A program made the position numbers and the translations under genes. From NCBI GenBank assembly GCA_963969495.1, contig OZ018329.1, forward strand, positions 70,842,959 through 70,906,958: 64,000 bases of DNA, in the 5' to 3' direction. Of this stretch, positions 33,442 to 45,011 are shown piece after piece. Source of the DNA: Ceratothoa steindachneri. Taxonomy: Eukaryota; Arthropoda; Malacostraca; Isopoda; Cymothoidae. Every line of letters begins with the position of its first letter. The first letter of the stretch is position 1. The notes under the pieces are model-generated. The model ran no database searches. It saw nothing but the letters and a program-made list of their open reading frames with translations, and was not told where the DNA came from.

Positions 33442-34370
33442 TACGAGACTTGCACAGGGAGGCAAAGATTAAGCCACTTAACAGAATAATTGCAAAAAGA
33501 GAAAGGAGAGTCATAGAAAAGAGACAGAATGAAGTAGGAGTTGAATTAACCGACCAAATTGCCCAGAGAGAAGGATGAAGATCACACAGATTATTCCCAA
33601 GTTTCCCAAGGATAGATGAGAGAGGAGAAGAAGAAATCTACACTTAGAGAAAGAGATCAATACTCGACGACGACTAAGAGTAATTAAATAACCGAAGCAT
33701 CACCAGAGAATAGTATATAGTCAATTATAACTAGGATAGGAATAGGAAAGAATAGATAGAGAGATAGAAACCTACACCAGTTTTTAGTAAGAATATTTAC
33801 TAATAACAGTTTTAACACCTCATAAATACCAATACTACTTTCTAACTTTATCAGACTAGCTTTACTACCTAAAATGGACAGAGATAAGCCTGACCTCCAG
33901 GCAACTAGCATCTCTTTGCAAACCTCTTACTTCCTTCAGCCTTCTGCATCTATTCCTTTTTTACTATCATATTCGCAAACGGGACTTACAGTGATACGTG
34001 GGACAGGGGTCACGATAAACTGTTATAGTTATAGTTAGAGACAAGCGACACATCGTGGTTCGGATTCCACGTTAAGCTGTAGGTCCCATGACTGACTAAT
34101 TACACTTTTGCCTCCTACTATTTTGTTCGCTGTCCTCTCCTAAACCCTTCTTCTTCCTCTCTCTCTCATTCCTAACCGCCGTACTCACAGTGCTTGGAGC
34201 CTACTTTGGCTCTAGACAGTGTGACTATGGTGGTCTATAGAGGAGTACCAGCCTCCCCCCCCTTCCTCTGTGGCCGCTCTATGAGCTCCAAGGGGGGCGG
34301 AGGAAGGGTCGGAAGAGCTGTTCTTTGTCTCCTACCTCTCTTTTCATTTCATTTCATATAACCATATACC
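33442..34370 (+). pseudogene. N6: 3' end of a non-LTR ORF2 with structured 3' UTR
   Basis: Continues in frame as LRDLHREAKIKPLNRIIAKR, the C-terminal segment also seen in N5, ending near 33640. The 3' UTR has TACGTGGGACAGGGGTCAC (33993), GGTTCGGATTCCACGTTAAG (34057), CTGTAGG, a polypyrimidine tract, hairpins (GAGCCTACTTTGGCTC near 34198; CCTTCCTC/GAGGAAGG flanking 34260-34310) and a CATTTCATTTCAT end. I1 split this remnant from its few upstream bases. Confidence 0.75.
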
Positions 34371-34379
34371 ATTATTGGT

Positions 34380-34849
34380 CGCATTGAATAACTATAGTAT
34401 TTGCATATTTCCAATTTGAGTTATTCTTTTATCGTTGTTATTTAATTTAGTCATGTCAGATTATTTATTGTAGACATATTTTAATCCCTTTAGTGTCATT
34501 ATTTATTCACTTTTTTTAATATTATTTACTTTTCTCACTTTAGATTATTTATCAATAATTTGTTTTAATCATTATTTATTTTATTCGCTTTTCTACTTTA
34601 TCTATTCACTTTTCGTTATTATCCAATAACTTGTTTGAACCACTAATTTAGTCACTTTTTTATCGCTATTTATTCACTTATTATCGTTATTCGCTTTCTG
34701 TTATTATTATTTATTTTTCGCACTTATCACTTTATTATCGTTATTTATTCGCTTTTTTCCAATTTTCTACCCTTTTTCGTACTTTAGACTATTACTCAAT
34801 GCCCGATGTTTTTTGGCCACTTTTTATCTTCTTGTAGGTGGACATATTG
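34380..34849 (-). other. A-rich 3' region of H3
   Basis: No ORF. In element sense it is rich in AGTGAATAAATA, GCGATAAAAAAGTGA and similar units. Homologous in character and position to 24845-25440. It abuts the 3' end of N6 tail to tail. Confidence 0.5.
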
Positions 34850-36123
34850 AGGGTGTGAATGCACGAGTCCGGGATGAACATCACGCGCTCCATCAGTAGT
34901 CCTCCTATTTCAATCGGCGAACAAGGTCCTTCCTAGGTCCACTTGTAGTCGCCATGGTAGATGCCTTCGAGCACTTTGAGATTCAGGTCCTAGGCATCGA
35001 AGAAGAAACCCCGCAGTAGGATATCCCTTTCTTCCGTGAGCGGTACTCCAGGATAGTCTAGGATTTCGTCTTCATCTTCTTCTGAGCCTTTTTCCATTTC
35101 TTTACTCTCTTCCTTCTCTGTTTCTTGTCTCACTTTCGTCTTCTTCTTTTTTCTTTGACGTTTTTTCTAGAGCTCTTTTTTGAGTTTCCGCTCTTTTCAG
35201 ATTCATCTTCCTCCGTGGTTACTTCTTCCTCCGTGTGTTTTTGTTGCTTTTTTGATGCTTCATCTTCTTTGTTTGCGTCTTTTTGTTTTTCGTCGACAAA
35301 CTGGATATTTAGTATTTCCGGCGACGTGGGGTTGGGCGGGAACCACAGTTTTTTTCTTAACCTCGTTCTTTTGTATGAGACGATTTAATTCATCCGAAAA
35401 ATGGCCGGGATTGGCTAGGTTCGCCAGGTGAGCAACAATGACCATAGTCATTATTTCTTTGTTTTTACATGGCATCACCAGCTTCGGGGCTGCAGTTCCA
35501 CTGATGGTCGTTGTAGCCGTCGCCGTCGCCGCCGCGTCGACGTAAGTCTTCCTTTTATGCCTCCTTTTGTTGCTTTATTACTTTGCGTTTTGTTCTGAGA
35601 GCTTCTTTGCAGACAAGACATCTCATGGACAATGCCCTGTGGTCCCCTCCGCAGTTCACGCATCTTGGTCTTCCAGACGTACACTATTTCCATCCGTGAC
35701 CAATTTTTGAGCATACGGAGCAAGTGATGTCGGGCGCCGTACATTCCTTCGTGGGGTGTTTTTCCTCAGCAAGGCAACGGAAGCAGCTTTCCAGACTGAT
35801 GAATTCCTCAGCTTCGACCTGCTCAGGGACTATTCGAAGGTAGAACCCAAGAAGACCCTCCTTCATTGCCCTCTGAGCCATCTCGATTTTCTCGAAGATT
35901 ATTTTGCCAATATTTTTCCCGATTATTCAGCCTTGGAAATCTTCGCCCATTTTTGGTGCTTGGTTAGCTCTGCCTTAATGTCTTCGCAACTATTGTCAGT
36001 GAAGAATGTGCCGAGCCTCTTTAGGATTATTGTTCTTCTTACAAGGATTTCTTGGGATACGGAAGCTTCAAGCCCAATTTTTCGAAGGGGCTCCCTGGCT
36101 TCTTCTGACACTATTTTCTCAAT

Positions 36124-36172
36124 ACAAAGCTGAAAGTGTGCTCATTAACTTTAGGCACACTTTCAGCTTTGT
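36124..36172. repeat. 18-bp inverted duplication inside H3 ORF1
   Basis: ACAAAGCTGAAAGTGTGC (36124-36141) and its exact inverse (36155-36172) around a 13-nt loop. It interrupts the coding frame, so it arose after insertion, probably by template switching. Confidence 0.9.
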
Positions 36173-36459
36173 ACCGATTTACTTAAAACAGGCTTCGCAA
36201 ATTTTAAAAAATCCGACTCTATTTAGGACTACAAAGATTGTTTCGACGACCGTAGTTCGAGGTGGTTTTGTTGCCCCCGGATGGTAGGGAGTGGGACCCG
36301 CTTAAGCTCGAGTTTGGGCGGCCCCATGGCCCCCTTCAGGCAGCGTTGCTCCTCTTCATTCTTGTGTATGTGTGCTTCTTTCTTCGTGAAAAGTTCTCTT
36401 GTTCCTAAAGGCGATATTAGGGTGGATATCTGGCTGGTGGGGGCGCTTTAGAGTCCTCT

Positions 36460-36492
36460 CTTAACCTTTCCTCCTTTGCCACGACCAGACAT
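36460..36492 (-). other. Histone H2A-tail-like N-terminus (11 codons)
   Basis: ATG TCT GGT CGT GGC AAA GGA GGA AAG GTT AAG reads MSGRGKGGKVK. This equals the first 11 residues of arthropod H2A as I know it; H4 shares the first nine. No histone fold sequence (for example AGLQFPVGR) follows, so this is not a histone gene. Confidence 0.85.
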
Positions 36493-37022
36493 GATGAATG
36501 CTCACTCCTGCTGAAGTGTAGATAAAATAGTCAGACAATTACAATTTGATGTAAGAGTGTAGGTGTGGGTAGGGGATAAAGAAAGGGTGTGCGGACAGAT
36601 AGCGGAAAATAGAAAAGTCGTAAAAAGAGAAAGAAGTGTGGTAGAGCGCAAATAGATGCTAAGAGCCTGGTGATCAGGCATATCGCTTTGAAATATTTTT
36701 TGTTTTGTGGTTCCTTTGTTGTCTTTGTGGTAGTTTATATAATGTGGCCATTTTTTTCAAAAAAATTAATGTTCTTGGGTATGATATGGACACTTGCTGT
36801 TGTGGTAATAAATGACTTTAATCACTTTAGTATTGAGCTTAGTGTCTTTGTTTTTTGTATATTATGCAGTGAGTGTAAATCGTGTCTTTTGTTTTTTCTT
36901 GGATGTCTTCTTCGGTTAATTCTTGTAGAAATCGGTGAAGTTTCATAATTGGGTAATCTTTTTCTTGGTCGGTTTCTTTGGTCTGGGTAAAAACATTCTT
37001 ATTTTCATGCGTAGAACGGCAC

Positions 37023-39742
37023 TTATGCTCTGCCAGCTAAAAGCCCAGCGGAGCTCGGAAATCTGGCGCGACTTATGCCTCTTCTGTTATGGTTAATCAT
37101 TTGGACGATATCATTATGCAATTCTCGATTAACCATTTCCAGCATATTCCTTGTTCGTTCTTCTATGACAACGATAATGGGACTTATCCCCGCCTCCCGT
37201 TGCAGCCTTTCCTGGCGTCTTCTCTCTCGCCTGTATGTACCTGTAGTTAGGTACATACATTTATTCTGCACCACTTGTAGTTTCCTTTTTTGTCTTCGAT
37301 ACATATGAGAGGGCGGAAGCAGGGTATAGCAGCGTCGATCTTACAAGTGCATTGCAGATCTTTTTCTCATTGCTTCACGAAGATTTCTGACCATGTATAG
37401 AGTTTTGACTGCAGCAGTGGCCTTGATGATTCTCTCTTGGACGTGCTTCTTGTACCCGGTTGAAATAATCTTCATTCCGAGTACGTTGAACTCCGTGGTG
37501 TAGGGACAACGTCTATCTCTTACCATGAGGACGTAAAGTAGTCTCCTGCCTATGGGGGACTACTTTGAACTTTTCCTGGTTGGTGCGGATCTTCCACCGG
37601 GCCTCGTAGGTGTTAAGGTTTTCAATTTCTGCTGCTGTCATACGAGCATGCCAAGGCACATTCCTCAATGAAGAAGTGATTATCTGTATAAAATCATCGG
37701 CGAATTGAATGTTGAGGCAAGTGGGGATTATAGGGGCTAAGACATCAGCGGTGTAAATCAAGTATAGAGAGGAGGACAGCCCCCCCCTGCGATAGGCCCT
37801 CAGTGAACAGAAACTTTGGTCCGTCCGTGCACCCTAAACTGATGTACGCCGCTCTTTCCATGACATAGTCACAGAGAGTTATTTCTAAGTTTTCACTTAG
37901 GCCCAGTCGTAAGATCTTGTACTGCATTCTCGAATGCTACACCTTATCAAACGCTTTAGATACATCCCGACAAACAATGTCCACGTAACTTCTTTCCTGT
38001 TTTGCCTGGGCTAGCTTTTCCGTGATGACATTAATCGCCATCTTTGTACTTTGCTTTCTCCTAAAACCGAATTAATGTGGATTGAAGAGGGAGTCCTCCT
38101 CCAGGTGAGACACCAGTCTTCGGTTGAGGATCTTCTCCTCGAAGAGCTTCCTGCCAAATTCTAGAAGTGAAATTGGCCGGTAGCTCTCCTTCACCCTTGA
38201 GTCGTTTCCGTGCTTAGGCAAGAAAATCATCTTAGCCGTTTTATAAGCATCTGGTAAGTATCCCGTGTTCAAACAGGCGTTATATATCCTTCTCATCCCT
38301 TCGATGACATTGGGTGGTGCCTTTTCAAAGTTAATTTTGTAAGACCCGATTGTCCTGGAGCTTTTTTGTCGGAGTGAGCGGAGCGCGCCGAGTAGTTCTT
38401 CTTCAGGAATCTCGGTGTCTCCGTCGCGCTGTCTATCCAACTGGTGGTGAGGGTTCGGCTTTTGTATTAGTTCGTTAAGCTCGTCTATGATGTTGCTTTC
38501 AAACTCTAGGTCATAATCTTCATTTTTCTTCTCAGTTATACTGAAGATTTTTCCCTAATAACTTCTGAATATCACTTTAATTCTTCCATCTTCCATTTCA
38601 ATGTTTGCATCTTCTTTATTAACTCGTTCTTCTTTTTCACAGTCGATCCTTTGAGATTTCTGATCTGTTTCCAAAAATCTTAGGAGTTGCTGCGTGATCG
38701 AGGCTATCGATTGCATCATCCCATCGTCTCGATTGTTGTTCGAGGATCAACTGGTTGAGTTCTTCTTTGATTTCTTTACTTCGTTTCATTGAGTGAACTG
38801 ATTCATTTCTGATGTTGATCTCGAACAACAATTTCAGCTCACGGTATAAATCCTTCATGTATTCGGTCCATCTGTAGGTAGAGATAGTCCTACATTCAGA
38901 TTTAGGGATACAAGCCCTATCTGCGTTGATGAGATGGTTATTGAGGTCGTCGAGTGGCTCTTCAATCTCCTCGAGAATTGCCTCGTCTAAGTTGAGCGGA
39001 TCGTAGGCCTCGAGAAGGCGCGCGTACCGTGTCCAGTCGGCTCTTCCGTAGTTCTTTCTGACTACAGCTGGAACTTTGTATAGGGTTCCTGTTGATAGTG
39101 AGTAAGATCCCTATATGGTTACTACATGCTGCCTGGACTGGTTCCCTGTAGTAATTGAACGGCAGCTGATGATTCGCCAGACAGATATGTGGTTTTGTGG
39201 CACTTCCTGCTTTGACAAAGTTGAGAAGTCGAGGCCTATTCGCTGGGCAGCATTTCTCTCCAGCAATAGGTCCAGACTTCTTCTTATACCATTGAAGGTC
39301 CTGTAACCGGATTCTCGGCATCTGGCGTTCAGATCCCACATTAATATAGTGTGGGCCTCTTTCTGCCATATAGGCCAGTGAGAGTGTGAATTGGTAACAC
39401 GTCTCTCCTTGGCGGTTAAAATCCGGTAGCAATGTCCAACTTTCCTATTTCGAGTTTGACCTCAATCGAGAGTTAGGATGATTCTTCTAGATTTCTTATT
39501 TGCTCGTATTTAATCCCTTTCTTTATTGCAATAGCGGCACCGTCGAACCGCTCCTACGAATAATTCGTGATCAACACATCGTAGTTCCAGATCTTCATTT
39601 CTGCACTACCCGTGTCGATCCCGTCTTCCGAAATTAAGATAATGTATGCATCAATTTCTCTGAATACATTACCGTAAAGAAGCCTTTTCGTCGTCCAGCC
39701 GTTGGTATTAATTTCTAGTATCTTCAGTACGTTCCGTAACAT
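37023..39742 (-). pseudogene. N7 ORF2: APE endonuclease and reverse transcriptase
   Basis: Starts LKILEINTNGWTTKRLLYGN, SEDGIDTGSAEMKIWNYDV (39742-39554), then a damaged endonuclease (39432-38962, with PHICLANHQLPFNYY) and a linker (38858-38637). RT: RPISLLEFGRKLFEEKIL (38130), FRRKQSTKMAINVITEKL, CRDVSKAFDKV, SENLEITLCDYVMERAA, QFADDFIQIITS (37700; intact FADD), RWKIRTNQEKFKVVPH, FNVLGMKIISTGYKKHVQER, and the C-terminus LQVVQNKCMYLTTGTYRRER (37304-37023) to a stop. Numerous frameshifts. No RNase H. Confidence 0.85.
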
Positions 39743-39754
39743 GGTGAATTGTTT

Positions 39755-40166
39755 TTACCTATGCTTCTTCTTATTCTTCTTTTTCTTCTTTGGACTTGAG
39801 GTTTTTGACCTGCTCTTCGTAGCTCGTGTACGGGTGTAGGGGCCCTCGTCGTTGTCAGAAGAGGAGGATCCCTCCTCAACTTCAGCTTTTTCTTCATGTT
39901 CTTCATCGTCCTCTTCGGATTCTTCCGATGAGGGTGCTTCGATGATCTTCTCCAGTCCAGATTTAACAGTGTTATTTCTTATGACTGATTCCTTGAATAC
40001 CTTGGAGGATTCAGGGCCCGCAAGCATGATTACTGAAGGAAGATTGTTTGCCTTTAAGAATGCATTGAGGACCTGTTGTAACAGCCAGGCTTCACTGCAT
40101 TAGCCACATTTGTGGGGGTAATGCAGATCAGTATCTTTGCATTTAGTATCGCGTGAGTAAGCAAAA
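39755..40166 (-). pseudogene. N7 ORF1, C-terminal part with acidic then basic tail
   Basis: ICITPTNVANAVKPGCY (40140-40090) is the conserved post-knuckle block. Then an acidic stretch SSEESEEDDEEHEEKAEVEE (39940-39870), SSSSDNDEGPYTRTRATKSR and a Lys-rich end KKKKKNKKKHR just before ORF2. The RRM-like and knuckle regions are missing because of the palindrome insertion or a truncation. Confidence 0.75.
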
Positions 40167-40287
40167 ATGCAACAAAGCTCACAAGGAAAATAATGCGAAG
40201 ATTCCGAGTACTTTCGAACTTTATTTCGAGTTCTTTATCGAAATAAAGTACTCGGAATCTTCGCATTATTTTCCTTATGGGCTTTGT

Positions 40288-40330
<43 letters not shown>
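40167..40330. repeat. P1: palindrome with (TA)n tail
   Basis: Arms 40167-40229 (ATGCAACAAAGCTCACAAGG to CTTTATTTCG) and 40239-40292 are inverted copies with one 8-nt insertion (CGAACTTT) in the left arm and a loop of about 9 nt. An (AT)20 tract (40291-40330) begins exactly at the outer end of the right arm. It cuts off the N7 ORF1. Confidence 0.9.
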
Positions 40331-40332
<2 letters not shown>

Positions 40333-40740
40333 AAAGTATAGATATATAACAACACACATTCGATTATGGTGTGACTGAAACTAAAATAATAATTTTAAAA
40401 ATTCACGGCACGATTAGAGCCGTAGATTTAGAAAATACATTTTACACCCAACACAATTCATCACGCAAAGCTGTCAAATCAGAAACAGAAAAATAGCAGA
40501 AAAATTTACGAAAAAATAATCGTAGGAAAATATTTCTAGAATATGACGTCATCAGAATAAATTTAAAGATAAGATATAAAAATTCAAATGATAATTATAA
40601 TATTAGCATCGAACGCTCAATATATTTTATATAAATGGATTCTCAAAAATTGTGTTTGACATAAGAAGAGTAATTAAATTTGTTTTGATGGGATTATTAC
40701 GGTTAACGAAATAATAACCCTTCTTGATGCGATCTGGATA
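40331..40740. other. AT-rich region without recognised feature
   Basis: No ORF, repeat unit or RNA gene recognised. From about 40741 sequence similar to the region before the second SINE begins. Confidence 0.4.
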
Positions 40741-40859
40741 GCGAGCTTTTTAATTGAGAACGGGTTCAAGATATGATCTTTAAAAATCCTTTGGAATTGC
40801 ATTTTAGCCCAAGGGAATAGTGGGTTTGATGAGGTGAAGTTTTGGGTAGGATTGAAGTG

Positions 40860-41095
40860 ATGTGCGTGGAAACCCAGTTATTAGAGCACCCGACCGGCAA
40901 TGGGAATACCCAGGTTTCACTCCCGGCCAGGATATTTCAATTTTTCCCCCAAGGCGTAATTCGTGTCTCCTCAGTATAGATTGCCTTAATTGACCTATCC
41001 TTTTATCTCCTTAATCTTTCTTTGTATTTTCTGTCCCTTTCTCCTATCTTAAAAACTCCGGTTTCCACACTAACTCATATTCAACTCTTCTCTCT

Positions 41096-41134
<39 letters not shown>
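40860..41134 (+). mobile_element. SINE copy 1, tRNA-derived, with (TA)n tail
   Basis: The tRNA-like head (about 40869-40932) has a degenerate B box (AGGTTTCACTCCCGGCC). The body has CTCAGTATAGATTGCCTTAATT and a pyrimidine-rich end CTCTTCTCTCTTG, leading into (AT)n at 41098-41134. It aligns through head and body with 42395-42751. An upstream GGGTTCAAG near 40763 may be the B box of a second, upstream tRNA unit. Confidence 0.6.
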
Positions 41135-41137
<3 letters not shown>

Positions 41138-41168
41138 GAATTATTTGTAATGACACACTTATAATTAA

Positions 41169-41637
41169 GCGGATAAAAAAAGTAATGTAGTAGCTAACTA
41201 AGCTCTCCATCAAGCCCTCGGAAGGAGCTGTTCTCACAGTCACAAGAGGATATCGCATAAGCCAGCCTTTTTCAACACAAACAAAAGTTGTCGGATCAAT
41301 TAGCTATTTTAATTGTTATCTTTCTTTTCGAAGAGAATAAAAAATTCCTTTTATCCATTCTAGCCCGAGAATTATTATTTGCCATGGCGCAATTGTAATT
41401 ATGCGGTTAAAAAGGGAATGTTGCAAATAATTCTCGATGTATAAGGTCGAGCTAGGATATATAAAGTGAATTTTCGATTCTCTTCGAAAGAGGGATAACA
41501 ATTAAAATAGATAATTGATACGAAAACCTTTGCTTGCGTTAGAAAGGCTGGCTTATGTGATATCCTTACGTGACTGTGAGAACAGTTCCTTCCGAGGGCT
41601 TGATGAAGAGCTTAGTTAGCTACAACATTTCATTTTA

Positions 41638-41643
<6 letters not shown>
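41169..41643. repeat. P2: 475-bp compound palindrome between two (TA)n tracts
   Basis: Arms 41169-41382 and 41423-41643 are inverted copies of about 215 bp with scattered mismatches; the outer parts share AAGCCCTCGGAAGGAGCT and GATATC..ATAAGCCAGCC. The loop is about 40 nt. The segment starting CGAGAATTATT at 41135 recurs at the centre (41366). (TA)n runs flank both ends (41098-41134, 41643-41735). The same AAGCCCTCGGAAGGAGCT head occurs near 57165. Confidence 0.9.

Positions 41644-41735
<92 letters not shown>
41643..41735. repeat. (AT)n microsatellite, about 93 bp
   Basis: Uninterrupted AT dinucleotides starting at the outer edge of P2. The long Tyr-Ile open frames over such tracts are artefacts. 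Confidence 0.95.
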
Positions 41736-41736
<1 letters not shown>

Positions 41737-41875
41737 GACTATATAATATGATTTCTAATTACAGAAGACTCCTTCTTAGACAAATATTTCCCAGTGCGAT
41801 GGCTTATTCCCATGTGAGAACAAAACCTGTCTTTCATTGACGAACCGTACTACCAATATAGGTTCCTTGCAAACA

Positions 41876-41994
41876 TCAAGGAGAAGAAAAAGCGTTAACA
41901 ATACGGCTGCCTATTTCAAGAGGAAGTTTCTTCTCGTCAAAAGACAAACTTCCTCTTGAAATGAGCAGCCGTTTTGGTTACGCTTCTCTTGGAG
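41876..41994. repeat. P3: hairpin with about 50-bp arms
   Basis: Arms 41876-41930 and 41946-41994 share TTTCAAGAGGAAGTTT and its inverse, and the AGAAG..GCGTTAAC / GTTACGCTTCTC ends. The loop is 15 nt. CAAATATTTCCCA (41781) and TGGGAAATATTG (42004) suggest weaker outer arms. It follows the (AT)n tract after about 140 bp. Confidence 0.85.
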
Positions 41995-42020
41995 GAGCTC
42001 GGGTGGGAAATATTGCTTCA

Positions 42021-42394
42021 CCCTTCAGAGTTTCCTGAACATTCTCGTTCTGATTTTGTCACTTGAGAAGAAGTTGAAAACAAGTTCGATTCATATTTTG
42101 CCTCAAAACCTGAAGAATTAACAAGCGTGGCGTTTATAAGCTTGTTCATAGATGGAATGAGGTTCTAGGAATCAATGGAGGTTATGTTTATGATTAAATA
42201 TTTCCATAGTCATAAGTTTTTTTATCTTTAATATATACCCTAAAATCGGACATCTCTTTCATTTCAACCTGATGTTTGCTCTTTCTTTGTATTTGTTAGG
42301 GATAGTGAATCTAAATTGTGAGTGTGTAAGAGATATGGTATAAAATCGATAGTAGGTTCAAAGCCTGGAGAGATACAGAGTTTAATAATATCTT
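42021..42394. other. Region without recognised gene
   Basis: AT-rich. GTAGGTTCAAAGCCT near 42351 looks like a tRNA T-arm with an AGG/CCT stem and could be an upstream tRNA unit of the following SINE (dimeric SINE). Nothing else recognised. Confidence 0.4.
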
Positions 42395-42671
42395 GATGTT
42401 TTGGGTAAGCTTGAATTGCTGTACCTGGTAGCTTAATGGTAGAGCATCTTACTGGCAATTAGGAGACCCGAGTTCGATTCCCGTCCAGATTAATCTAAAA
42501 AATTTCCCTGTTACTATTTTCTGTGTTCTCAGTACGAATTGCCTTAATTCTACGGTGGTCTGCTGTCTTTGATCCTTGTGTCTTCCAATGTCCCTTTCTC
42601 TTTCTTGCCTTTAAAATAACATAAAACCCTCTTGTATTATGTGTTCATTCACGTCAAGTTTATCTTTTTCT

Positions 42672-42751
<80 letters not shown>
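42395..42751 (+). mobile_element. SINE copy 2, tRNA-derived, with (TA)n tail
   Basis: tRNA-like head 42422-42490: A box TAGCTTAATGG (42428-42438) and B box GTTCGATTC (42472-42480), with only partial acceptor pairing. The body has CTCAGTACGAATTGCCTTAATT as in copy 1 and a TC-rich end leading into (TA)n (42675-42751). RNA polymerase III promoter boxes are intact, so it could have been transcribed. The following transposon lies in or beside the tail. Confidence 0.7.
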
Positions 42752-44446
<1,695 letters not shown>

Positions 44447-44559
44447 GGTGCCCCCCCAAAAAAAAAATTGGACCGGTTGTTTTGAGAAGTTTGAGGGGCA
44501 ATATCTCGAAAACCATTGCAGCTAGAGACATAAAATTTAAAAAAAACAAATCATCTTCA

Positions 44560-44967
44560 TCATCATCACTAACTTTGTAATTTAAGAAGGTGGTATTTTT
44601 AAGTATTTGAATAAAAATTTCATCCTAGTTTGGTTATGATATGCTGTTTTTAGCAAAGTTATTTCTAATCATTTTTTTCATAATTTCAAAAAACAAAATG
44701 GTGAAGTTCAGAAATAAATAAAAGTATCGAAATTTTGTGATTTTTTTGAAAACCAAAGAATTACAAATGGTGAAGTTCAGAAAATTTATTTTTATATATC
44801 TTCTTCTATAAATATATTTTAGCAACGTGATTTTTTGAAAGGGAGGAAATAGTTTAGAGTTCATTTTAAAATTATTATAATTGGCGAAGTTCAGAAAATT
44901 TTAGATTTTAATCTTGGTAGCGAAGTGCAAGCTGGGAGAGTGGCGAAGCCATTGCCTGGTCTATAAA
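44560..44967. repeat. Dispersed repeat DR, copy 2 (longer)
   Basis: Matches 1292-1621 along its length and keeps about 65 bp (GGCGAAGTTCAGAAAATTTT... GGGAGAGTGGCGAAG) lost in copy 1. GAAGTTCAGAAA occurs three times. Non-coding. The preceding 44444-44559 has GTGCCCCCCC, an A-run and CAATATCTCGAAAACCATTG and may belong to it. Confidence 0.75.
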
Positions 44968-45011
44968 TACTTATTCTTTGTAAAAATTGTCTTAAATAGA
45001 CTACAAAGATA

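Larger units (their letters stand above)
34850..36492 (-). pseudogene. H3 ORF1: H2A-like N-terminal tail fused to RRM/CCHC protein
   Basis: From ATG 36492: MSGRGKGGKVKRGL, a TAA, then in the same frame SAPTSQISTLISPLGTREL, FTKKEAHIHKNEEEQ and LKGAMGPPKLELKRVPL. Core 36111-35923 (RTIILKRLGTFFTDNSCEDI), then LLGFYLRIVPEQVEAEEF, knuckles CFRCLAEEKHPTKEC and CSVCSKIGHGWK and a third CVNCGGDHRALSMRC; then VAHLANLANPGHFSDELNRL (35440), basic and acidic stretches (35300-35080) and the C-terminal domain LNLKVLEGIYHGDYKW..EGP (34990-34900). One stop lies right after the histone-like tail; more stops and an 18-bp inverted duplication (36124-36172) follow. Confidence 0.75.
34380..36533 (-). mobile_element. 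H3: ORF1-only non-LTR copy with intact histone-tail start
   Basis: 5' motif TGACTATTTT at 36525-36534; ORF1 from ATG 36492 to about 34850; A-rich 3' region (34850-34380) of GCGAATAA and AAAGTGA units as in H2. No endonuclease or RT is present. It abuts the 3' end of N7 head to tail. Confidence 0.65.
36640..40166 (-). mobile_element. N7: decayed non-LTR retrotransposon, same subfamily as N1
   Basis: ORF1 3' part (40166-39755), ORF2 (39742-37023) and a T-rich (A-rich in sense) 3' UTR (37022-36640). The 5' side is cut off at a palindrome with a (TA)n tail. The RT part is nearly identical to N1. Confidence 0.8.

Noticed and set aside
36460..36492. A real histone H2A or H4 gene on the minus strand
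   Set aside because: Only the first 11 codons match. No histone-fold sequence follows, and the frame continues into ORF1 of a retrotransposon.
42422..42490. Functional tRNA gene
   Set aside because: A and B boxes are present but the acceptor and T stems pair poorly, and a body and (TA)n tail follow, as in a SINE.
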